From JANMZO01 sp963763135 (GTDB lineage Bacteria; Actinomycetota; Acidimicrobiia; Acidimicrobiales; JANYDT01): a stretch of 64,000 nucleotides of DNA. Below are positions 55,825-64,000 of this stretch, in pieces; within the stretch, counting starts at the first letter, position 1, and each line of letters starts with the position of its first letter. A program made the position numbers and the translations under genes. The stretch spans positions 1 to 64,000 of the forward strand of contig CAVXNJ010000004.1 in assembly GCA_963763135.1 (NCBI GenBank). Reading direction: 5' to 3'. A model generated the notes under the pieces. It did not search any database. It had not been told where the DNA came from and was given only the letters and a program-made list of their open reading frames with translations.

Positions 55825-56712
55825 CTAGTTGCCGACCCGGTGGGTCGTGAACTCGTTCTGGCACGGCGATCCCTTCACGAACCACACGGTGGCAACACCG
55901 TCGACCGGTAGTTCGGCCACCATCGACGCGGTGGTGGCCTGGTGGTGCAGCGGATCGGGCGTCGTCGCTTCGTCGACGTGCATGCACACCGTGTAGCCGC
56001 TCGCACCGGCGTGCGATCGAGCGTGCTCACGTAACCGCGCGGCCGTCAACGGAGTCGAAGTCGATTGCGTGAGCACGTCGTTGGAAGCGGCCAGCCGAGG
56101 GTCGACCGTGACCTCGACGGGTTGGCGCGGATGGCGGTGCTCGGCATCGAATGCCGAAATCGTGGTGCGGTTCGAGATGGATCGGCTCGTAGCTACACGT
56201 TCGGTGGCCCAGGTTCGGCCCGACGTTTCGAGCACCCACGCGTCGGTCGGGTCGGCGATCAGAAAACTCGACCAATACGGTGAATCGGTTATGGCGAGCC
56301 CGGTTCCACCCTGACCGTAGCGCTCGATCAGATCGACGATGACCGACGTTGCCGCCTCAGCGGTCGACGCTCGTTCCAACCCCAGACGCACCAGGTCCAT
56401 CCCCGTGAGCGCAGGCGGGAACCCACGTGGGTCGAGGGTCGTGAAGATCCGCTCGTTGCCGATGGCGACCTTTGCTTCGTTGACGCCCATCTCGACGCCC
56501 CACATCCACGTCGGTTGCGAGGCAAGAACTCCGAGCGTTGCCGTAGGGTGCGCCGTGACCTCGATATGTGTGCATACGAGTGGCCCGGCGTCGTGGCGCG
56601 GAGGGAGCCACACGAGTTCCTGTGGTTCGTTCGTAGGGCGGTCGGAGTTCTTCCAGAACAGGGTTGACCCGTTCGCTGTGGCCGTTGGAAGCGCCACGAG
56701 GCAGTCGCACAT
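55825..56712 (-). CDS. Secernin-like peptidase C69-family protein
   Basis: This 295-residue protein starts MCDCLVALPTATANGSTLFWKNSDRP, the secernin hallmark: Cys at position 2 could serve as the N-terminal nucleophile after removal of Met. Continuing motifs are NEPQELVWLPP, GVEMGVNEAKVAIGNE and FLIADPTDAWVLETSGRTWA, where secernins have the AWVLET motif. Dipeptidase activity is known for part of the family, not for this protein. It follows the S9 peptidase gene by nine bases, and the two may both serve peptide breakdown. Confidence 0.9.
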   Translation of the reverse strand: MCDCLVALPTATANGSTLFWKNSDRPTNEPQELVWLPPRHDAGPLVCTHIEVTAHPTATLGVLASQPTWMWGVEMGVNEAKVAIGNERIFTTLDPRGFPPALTGMDLVRLGLERASTAEAATSVIVDLIERYGQGGTGLAITDSPYWSSFLIADPTDAWVLETSGRTWATERVATSRSISNRTTISAFDAEHRHPRQPVEVTVDPRLAASNDVLTQSTSTPLTAARLREHARSHAGASGYTVCMHVDEATTPDPLHHQATTASMVAELPVDGVATVWFVKGSPCQNEFTTHRVGN

Positions 56713-56721
56713 GGGTGCGCC

Positions 56722-58995
56722 TCAGCTGGCGGCGGGTTGCGGGAGCGAGCGCCGGATGAACTCGACCTGCAGCTTCAACAGGTTCTCCGCGACTTCCTCC
56801 TGCGGCGTCATGTGCGTGACGTTCGAAAGCGGTAGAACCTCGTGAGGCTTGCCGTGGGCCAGCAGAAGACTTGACAGCTGCAACGTATGTGCACATACGA
56901 CGTTGTCGTCAGCGAGCCCGTGGATGAGCATCATGGGGCGCGTGGCCTGATGGGCTTTCGTGAGAACGGAGTTCGCGTCGTAGACGTCGGGGTTCTGATC
57001 GGGATGGCCGAGGTACCGCTCGGTGTACCCGGTGTCGTAGAGGCGCCACTCCGTGACGGGTGCACCGACCACCGCGGTGTGGAACACATCGGGACGTTCG
57101 AGCACGGCCATGGCTGAGAGGAACCCGCCGAAGCTCCATCCTCGAATGGCTACACGCGAGAGGTCGAGTTGGGGGAACCGGGCTGCGGCCTCGTGGAGGC
57201 CGGCGACCTGGTCATCGAGCACGCACTTCGTGAAGTCGTGGTGGGCGGCCTTTTCGTACAGGGGGCCGGGTCCGGGGGTGCCGCGATTGTCGATCACGAG
57301 CACGGCAAAACCCTGATCGGCGAACCACTGACTCGTGGTGTGGGGGTTGCGGGCCTGCACGACGCGCTGGGCGTGTGGGCCCCCGTAGGGGTCGAGGAGC
57401 ACAGGAATCTTGGTCAGGGCGTCGTTGGCGTTGTGGTCCGATGGCAGGAAGAGGGCGCAGGGGATGGCCCGCGGACCGACCCGGAAGAAGATCGGCTTCG
57501 GGTGCACCAACGCCACTTCGGCGAAGCTCTTGACCATTGCTTCGGTCGCACCGTTCCGGGTGACGCGAAGCTCTGCACGCGTACGATTCGTGCTGGCGCT
57601 TCGGATGACCGCCAAATGATCACCGGTCGCCGCCGCATCGTGCATGCCGACGTCGGGTCCGCCGGCGACGAGCGTGATGCCCGACCCGTCGAGTTTCACT
57701 TCAACGAGATGAACGGCACCGACATCGGCTTCGATGCCGAGGTGGTCGAAGGTCGATGCAAGTGGTCTCGACGCGGTGACGGCGACGATCGCACGGGACT
57801 CGTCGACGTGGATCACGCGCCGGACCTGCAGGTTGGGTGGGGTCAGCGTTTGAAGGGTTCCGTTGCTGTCGTGTACCGCCAGAGCGCAGGTCTGCTCGGG
57901 ATCGGCGGTCGAGCGGTTTTCGATATGTGCACATATTGTCGTGACGAGACGGTCGCCGGCCAGACGCGCCGGGGTGCCGGGGATGAGTTCGACCCACGTC
58001 TGGTCGGAGGCTTCCTGAAGGGTTCGCAGGCTCCCGGTCGTCGGGTTGATGTCGACGATCCGCTGCACGGTCTGCGCCCGGTTCATCAGGACGGCCGTGC
58101 ACCCTGAGGAGGTCCACGACGCTTGCACGAGATAGGGCCAGTCTTCGTGGCTCCAGTTCGCCGACCGGGTCCATTCGACAGCGACTGCGGATTTGGAGGC
58201 CACGTTTACGGCGGACAGGCTGACGATTGCGTTGGCGGTGCCCGCCGCGGGGTAGCGGTGCTCGCGGGGCGCAGCCGACGGATTTGACGGGTCGGCAATC
58301 CACCAGACGTTCACCGGCGAGTTGTCAACCCGCGAGGCGAGGATGTGGGTTGACTCGGGTGACCACCAGAATCCCCGGTAGCGGTCAAGTTCCTCGCTAG
58401 CGATGAAGTCGGCCACCCCCCAGGTCACGTGGTCGCTGGGATCGCTGATGAGCGGTTCCGATGTGGCGCCGGCGGCGGTGGCGATCGTGTGGAGGGCGTC
58501 GTCGGCGACGAATGCGACGCGGCTCGCGTCGGGAGCGATCCGGGGGTCGAAGGCTCCGGGCGGAGTGGCAAGCGAGCGGACGTCGCCGCTGGCGACATCG
58601 ACGAGGTAAAGCGCGCCGGACATGGCGAACACAGCGAACGTGGCGTCGGCGTCGACGTCGTAGGCGGTGATACCGCTGGCCTGCTCACGGAGTCGTTCGC
58701 GTCGGGCTCGCTCGGCCGCTGGCAGGTTCTCGTCGTCGCCGGCGCCGAGGATCGTGACCGGATCGACCAGGAGCCGCTCGTTCCACGTCTTGCCGGCACG
58801 CTCGAGGATCCAGAGCTTCTGCATCGGGTCGCTTCCGCCGCCGGAGCGCAGGAAGAGCACTCGCTCCTCGTCGGTGCTGATCCGAAACGAGCGCGGCTCG
58901 CCCAGGCTGAAGCGCCGGGTCCGGGCGTACTGCCGGGGAAACGTGTCGGGAGCCGGCGGCTTCGGAGCTGGCGAGTTCGGAACAGCCTGAGTCAT
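56722..58995 (-). CDS. S9 family (DPP IV-like) serine peptidase
   Basis: The protein has 757 residues. The first ~480 make a beta-propeller (DPPIV_N). The catalytic domain has DPYGGPHAQRVV, VLVIDNRGTPGPG, the nucleophile elbow IRGWSFGGFLSAMAVL, then HGLADDNVVCAHTLQL with the Asp and VTHMTPQEE with the His. No signal peptide is seen, so it is cytoplasmic. It should cleave X-Pro or similar dipeptides. It heads the unit with secernin. Two perfect palindromes with TATGTGCACATA lie inside it. Confidence 0.93.
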   Translation of the reverse strand: MTQAVPNSPAPKPPAPDTFPRQYARTRRFSLGEPRSFRISTDEERVLFLRSGGGSDPMQKLWILERAGKTWNERLLVDPVTILGAGDDENLPAAERARRERLREQASGITAYDVDADATFAVFAMSGALYLVDVASGDVRSLATPPGAFDPRIAPDASRVAFVADDALHTIATAAGATSEPLISDPSDHVTWGVADFIASEELDRYRGFWWSPESTHILASRVDNSPVNVWWIADPSNPSAAPREHRYPAAGTANAIVSLSAVNVASKSAVAVEWTRSANWSHEDWPYLVQASWTSSGCTAVLMNRAQTVQRIVDINPTTGSLRTLQEASDQTWVELIPGTPARLAGDRLVTTICAHIENRSTADPEQTCALAVHDSNGTLQTLTPPNLQVRRVIHVDESRAIVAVTASRPLASTFDHLGIEADVGAVHLVEVKLDGSGITLVAGGPDVGMHDAAATGDHLAVIRSASTNRTRAELRVTRNGATEAMVKSFAEVALVHPKPIFFRVGPRAIPCALFLPSDHNANDALTKIPVLLDPYGGPHAQRVVQARNPHTTSQWFADQGFAVLVIDNRGTPGPGPLYEKAAHHDFTKCVLDDQVAGLHEAAARFPQLDLSRVAIRGWSFGGFLSAMAVLERPDVFHTAVVGAPVTEWRLYDTGYTERYLGHPDQNPDVYDANSVLTKAHQATRPMMLIHGLADDNVVCAHTLQLSSLLLAHGKPHEVLPLSNVTHMTPQEEVAENLLKLQVEFIRRSLPQPAAS

Positions 58996-59134
58996 GGTTG
59001 CCGAGGTTACCGGGGTTGCGAACGTGAACGCAGTGCGAACGTCGGACCTCCAGTTCCTCGCAGTTGTGAGAATTACCCAAACCTCGGCTGGCTGGTGCCA
59101 AGAAATAGGAAAACCCCCACAGACGCGGACTCTG

Positions 59135-59196
59135 CCCCAGCCTTACTTTTGCGGTTCTGGGGGAGGAACCGTCCCCTGTTGCGCAGGTGACGCGCA
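59135..59196 (+). promoter_or_regulatory. Structured leader upstream of the CSLREA gene
   Basis: Three consecutive or competing hairpins precede the big surface-protein gene: CCCCAG (59135-59140) with CTGGGG (59157-59162), GGGGA with TCCCC around GGAACCG, and TGCGC (59180-59184) with GCGCA (59192-59196). The element GGGGGAGGAACCG resembles part of the cyclic-di-AMP (ydaO) riboswitch, but the GGGGTGAATC-like part is not found. I therefore call only a structured leader, not a riboswitch. Confidence 0.3.
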
Positions 59197-59275
59197 GCTG
59201 TAACACCCATTTTGTGACTATGTAAACGCCGCCCCTCGGGTGGTCATCGTTGTGATTGTCGAAGAAAACCAGAGG

Positions 59276-62200
59276 ATGGCGACGGAAATGCCTGACGCAA
59301 GCAACCCTGTTCACTCCGCACCCCGCGTTAGGAACGTGCGACTTCGACGTTCTGTGGCGATGCTTGTGGTCGCAGCCACGGCGCTCGTGGGCGCGCCGAT
59401 CCTGCTCGGCACGGCAAACGCCGACGTGACCTTCGTGGTCACGTCGACGAACGACGATAACGATGCCTTGTCGGCTGACGGGATCTGCCTCACGAGCGCG
59501 GGTGAGTGCACCCTGCGTGCCGCCATCCAGCAAGCGAACGCGTTGTCTGGAAACGACATCATCCAGTTCGCGATTCTTCCGGCGGGCGGTGTGAAGACGA
59601 TCAACCTTGGGTCGGCTCTTCCGAATATCACCGAGAACGTAACCATCAACGGGATTACGCAAAGTGGAGGGTCCTGCGCGGCGCCGTTCACCCCGACGGT
59701 TCTCGTGAACGGAAACAACGTAAATGGGGCCATTCTGCAGGTCACGGGCGGTCGACTGCTGACCCAGGGCGTCATCTGGAACCGCGGCGCCGGCGGGTCA
59801 ACCGCCACGATCATCTTGGGCACCAGTAACAACGTCATTCAGTGCACGTTCATCGGTACGAATACCACTGGCACGGCGACCCAAACCGGTGTTGCCGGCT
59901 CACCCAACGGCGCGGCCCTACGGATCGAAGGCAGCTTCAACAACATCGGTGGTTCCGCTCCGGACCAGCGAAACATCATCGGCGATGAAACCGGCATTCA
60001 GATCCAAATCATGCCGGGGTCCAACAACAACCAGCTCTTTAACAACTCCATCGGCGTCAGCCCGACCGGGACCCCGATCACACACACCGCCAACTGGTTC
60101 CAAGGGATCTACGTCGAAGGCAACGACAACACGATCGGCGGTCGATCGCTCGGTCAACCGAACATCATCGCCAACATGAATGCCCCCACCGCGGGTGATG
60201 GCAACGGGGTTTGGGTGGCTGCCGGAACCGGAAACCGGGTCGTGGCGAACAGCATCTACAACAACGTCGGTCTCGGCATCAAAATCGACAATGGCAACAA
60301 CGAAGATATCGGCGACGGAGACACCGGAGCGAACCTCAAGCAGAATGCGCCGGTTATGTCGACGGCGTTCATCGACGCTGGCGGTTTATTGAACCTGGGT
60401 TCGGTCACCGATACCCCGAGCGGTGGTCCGTTCGGCGTTGATTACTTCAAGACCGACGGCACGAACAATCAGGGCAAGTTCTACGTCGCATCATTCACGT
60501 CGGGCACCGGCACGAACGCGATCGTCCCGACAAACGCCGCTGGACTTGGTGTGAACATCGGCGACCAGATCGTGGCGACTGTCCACGACCTGGCCGGCAA
60601 CTCCTCGCAGTTCTCCACTACGCCCATAACGGTTACGGGGCCGCCGGGCGGGCCATTCGTCGTGAACTCCACGGACGACTCCCCCGACGATTTCCCCGGC
60701 AACGGTTTCTGCCTCACCGATGCCGGCTTCTGCTCCCTCCGCGCGGCCATCGAAGAAGCCAACGCTTACCCCGGAGCAGACACCATCAACTTCGCCGTAT
60801 CGGGCACAATCACGACAGGGTCGACGCTTTCAATCACCGGAGACGTCACGATCGACGGCTCCACTGCACCAGGCGCCAACTGCGACCAGTGGCCACCCGT
60901 TCCCACCGTGACCGTGGCGAACCAGATCATCGGTCGGCTGATCAACTCGTCCGGGGGCTCTCACCCTGAAGGGACTTGTTCTGACCGGTGGATCGAACGG
61001 AGTCGGTACGACCGACGCTATGGTTCGGTCCGACGGCGCCGGAAGCCGGTTCGAGTGCAATTTCTTCGGAACGAACGCCAGCGGGACGGCGACAGCGGGT
61101 CAGGTGGCCACCCCCTTGACCATCGTCGCAAACAACACCGTGGTCGGAGGTCCGCTTCCGAAGCAAGGCAACTTGATCGCAGCAGAAGCCAATTTCGGGA
61201 TCACCCTGATCGGCAACGGAAACACGGTCCAGAACAACCATGTCGGTGTCAGCAGCACCGGATCCTCGATCGCCCACTCCATTGGCTGGCAGGCGGCCGT
61301 CGCGCGTGTTCGGCGACAGCAACCTGATAGGTGGTGTGACCCCCGGCGTCGGCAATGAGATCGCCAACTTCGATGTGGGCGTGATCGTGGCCTCCGGTAC
61401 CGGCAACCGGGTGGTCGGCAACGACACCCACAACAACACCACCAAGGGAATCCAGATCGACAACGGCGCGAACCAGGACCCCGGAGATGGTGACAACGGG
61501 GCCAACAACAAGCAGAACGCTCCCAGCGCTATCACCGCGTCGATTTCCGGCGGTCTCGTCACGCTCGGCTACAACGATCGATTCGCTCAACGGGAACAGC
61601 GCCTATCCGATCACGATCGAGTTTTACGAGACCGATGTGCAACAATACCGAGAGGGTCGTCGTCTTCTACCGGCCACCCAGCCGAGCGGACCGGGGTCGG
61701 GCACGTGGGTCGCTTAGTGCAGCCGACCCTGGCGTTGAACGTCGGCGACACATCGTGGCAACCGCCACCGATGCCAACGGCAACACCTCGGAATTTACCG
61801 TCGCCGTTCGGACCACGACCCGTCAGCACTTGTGGTCAACACGATCGCCGATGGATCCGACTTTGCCCCCGGAAACGGAGTCTGCGAGACGGCGACGGGC
61901 AACGGGAATTGCACACTCCGGGCGGCGATTGAGGAGGCCAACGGCGCGGCCAACATCAGCATGATCAACTTCAACGTGCCAGGCGCCGGCCCGCACCAGT
62001 TCAACACGCTCACTGATCTTCCGGCGTTCACGCAGCCGGTCACCATCGACGGGTACACCCAGCCCGGCTCTTCGGCCAACACGCGGGCCGTCGGCAACGA
62101 TTCGGTTCATCAAATCGAGATCCGGGAGTTCCTCCAGTTCGATGGCGGAGGTGCGTCGAGTTCGGTCGTACGCGGTCTCGTGTTCAACAACACCGGGGCG

Positions 62201-64000
62201 CCCGGATTACGAATCAACGGAGCCAACGGACTCCAGGTCCTCGGCAACTTCTTCGGAACTGATGTCACGGGCGCCGGCTCGGGCGGTGCCAACTCCGGAA
62301 TCCTTCTCAACGGTAGTTCGAGCAACGTGATCGGCGGAAGTGCACCCGCGGATCGCAACGTCATCACGAACAGCGGGAATGGCCTAAACGCCATCTCCGG
62401 TTCCCAGAACAACCTGATCATCGGCAACTACTTCGGCACGAACGCGGCCGGCACCTCGAACGTGGCCGGATCGCTCGCCAACGGAACGGCCATCGCGCTC
62501 ACCGGTGGCACTGGAAACCAGATCGGCGGTACCGCCCCAGGCGAAGGCAACCTGATCTCCGGCAACAGCTTCGGTATCACTGCCGAAGGTAACCCCGGTG
62601 AATCGGGGCTGAAAATCTACGGCAACCTCATCGGCACCGACGCTACGGGCCTTCTCGCCATCGGCAACAATTTCGGTGTCTACAGCGGCTCGCCTACCGG
62701 CACCATAACCGGCCTCGTGATCGGCAACGGTCTGGCGTCCGGGCGAAACGTCATCTCGAGCAACAACGTGAACGGCATCGACCTGTACGGCAACGTACCC
62801 GGAGCGGTGATCAAGGGCAACTACATCGGCGTCGGGGCCGACGGCGTCACGCCCCGCGGCAACCAAAACATCGGTATTCGGCTGGGTAATGCGTCCGCGG
62901 TCAGCGGAACGGTTGTCGGTTCCGGGAGCAACGTCACCCCTTCGGAGATGAACATCATCGCGAACAACGGCGCTGCCGGAGTTGAAGTACGTCAGGGGGT
63001 CGACAATGACCTTTCAGCCAACAGCTACTTCAACAACGTCGGCCCAGCTATTTCGCTCTTCGGGCACACCCAGGACCTGAACGATCCTGACGGCGGACCG
63101 AACAACGGCCAGAACTACCCGATATTCACGGCCGCAACGACGAGCCTGACGCAGCAATCGTTCTCGCTGTTGACGACTTCTGCGATCGGCAACAGCCAGT
63201 ATCCGCTGCGGGTTGACGTGTATGCCGTCGACAGTTTCGCCAGTGGCGAGGGCAAGACGTTTCTCGGACGGACCTCGGTGGCTGCTCCGGGGGCGGCGAA
63301 CCTCATCGTTGCGACCCCCGGTGTTGTCGGCGATTTCGTGGTCGCCGTTGTGACTGACGCGGCAGGCAACACGTCGCCGTTCGGCGGTCCGGCCCCCCTG
63401 GGCGCAGCCCCGTCCGGCGCGACCGTTGTCAACTCGACCGGTGACGGACCCGACGTCGCTCCGGGTAACGGGCAATGCGAAACCGCAGCCGGAAACGGCA
63501 TCTGCACGCTGCGCGCTGCCATCCAGGAGACGAACGCCGCGGCCGGGGCGGACGTGATCAACTTCAACATCCCCGGGGCCGGGGTCCACACCATCACGCC
63601 CGCGTCCCAGCTTCCGAACATCACCGAAACGGTCACCATCGACGGCTACACGCAGCCGGGCTCGTCAGCGAACACCCTCCCGGTGGGATCCAATGCGAAC
63701 CTCCTGATTGAGCTGAGCGCTTCGCTGCCGGTCGGTCTCCGGCTCCAAGGCACAACGGGCTCGGTCATCCGGGGCCTGGTGGTCAACGGGTTCACGACCG
63801 ACGGCATCCATGTCCGCACTGGTTCCGCCAACGTCATCGAAGGGAATTACATCGGCACGAACCCCGCCGGTACAGCGATCCTGGCGAACGGCCTGGGTGT
63901 CGCGATCGAGAACTCCTCCGGAAACGTCGTGGGCGGTACGACGCCAGGCCAGCGCAACGTCATCTCCGGCAACACGGAGGGTGTCGCCGTCGTCTTGGGC
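59276..64000 (+). CDS. Large secreted CSLREA-domain parallel beta-helix protein, partial, with frame breaks
   Basis: The gene runs past the window end (over 1,570 residues). After RNVRLRRSVAMLVVAATALVGAPILLGTANA (signal peptide) come at least four CSLREA-type modules with CTLRAAIQQANA (59.5 kb), CSLRAAIEEANA (60.7 kb), CTLRAAIEEANG (61.9 kb) and CTLRAAIQETNA (63.5 kb). Each is followed by beta-helix turns of the type GNYIGTNAAGT and IGGTAPGERNVISGN. The frame is intact at 59276-60956. About six breaks lie at 60956-61825: +1 near 60956, 61300 and 61575, and -1 (or +2) near 61715, 61750 and 61820. From about 61826 to 64000 it is open again. ATG at 59276 follows AGAGG. It is likely a cell-surface or matrix protein. 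Confidence 0.85.

Noticed and set aside
59135..59275. Complete cyclic-di-AMP riboswitch
   Set aside because: Only a GGGGGAGGAACCG-like part matches what I remember; the other conserved blocks are missing, so only a structured leader is reported.
11483..61932. Programmed ribosomal frameshifting as the reason for the frame breaks
   Set aside because: The sites share no slippery motif, stimulator or stop-codon context, and they occur in unrelated genes with both +1 and -1 sign.

Overview
The window looks like a stretch of a high-GC actinobacterial chromosome, most likely class Acidimicrobiia or a close relative. The reasons are two F420-type luciferase-like oxidoreductases, a mycobacterial-style mec-cysO-cysM cluster, a fused isobutyryl-CoA mutase (IcmF), a DUF222/HNH protein and CSLREA-type secreted beta-helix domains. 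The class is an inference from gene content only. Coding density is high. No tRNA, rRNA, CRISPR array, integrase, transposase or prophage was seen.

Layout. 0-3.7 kb: tmRNA (ssrA) on the minus strand, a small basic protein with a terminator, a secreted protein, a 165-bp tandem repeat, an F420-type oxidoreductase and a VOC protein. 3.9-11.5 kb: a maltodextrin locus with a secreted GH13 amylase, malE, malF, malG and a cytoplasmic GH13 cyclomaltodextrinase. Starch would be cut outside, imported, then hydrolysed inside; the ATPase (malK) is absent. 11.5-17.6 kb: a frameshifted MFS transporter, a choline-kinase-like protein, smpB (the partner of tmRNA), a stand-alone TrpB and the sulfur-carrier cysteine cluster mec-cysO-cysM. 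17.6-26.3 kb: a large kinase/flippase-like membrane protein, an acyl-CoA ligase, a geranylgeranyl-reductase-like flavoprotein, YdeI, a frameshifted methyltransferase and the DUF222/HNH protein. 26.4-27.2 kb: a 26-bp minisatellite of about 28 copies, open in all six frames.

27.3-38.8 kb: a DUF1349 protein, an EthD-like protein, a secreted GH8 glucanase, an ABM protein, a DUF3237-HxlR pair divergent from an MFS pump, a disulfide reductase, a transglutaminase-like protein, a methyltransferase, a quinone reductase and a Pro/Thr-rich surface protein. 38.8-49.1 kb: an F420-type oxidoreductase with icmF, a class C serine hydrolase, a membrane GGDEF-EAL protein, an unknown protein and agmatine deiminase. 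49.1-59.0 kb: a CopC-CopD copper protein, NagA with a secreted spherulin-4/GH135-like protein (amino-sugar release and catabolism), an alpha/beta hydrolase-SDR pair, and a secernin-S9 peptidase pair. 59.1-64 kb: a very large secreted CSLREA beta-helix protein that runs off the window, preceded by a structured leader.

Two cautions. About thirteen single-base frame breaks occur in seven otherwise convincing genes. Several sit in short homopolymers, so part of the apparent pseudogene load may be consensus error. A 12-mer, TATGCGCGCTTA, recurs inside unrelated genes more often than chance predicts. No clearly undescribed multi-gene system was identified. The most distinctive signals are the minisatellite, the recurrent 12-mer, the CysO-like carrier with residues after its Gly-Gly, and the spherulin-4/NagA pairing.
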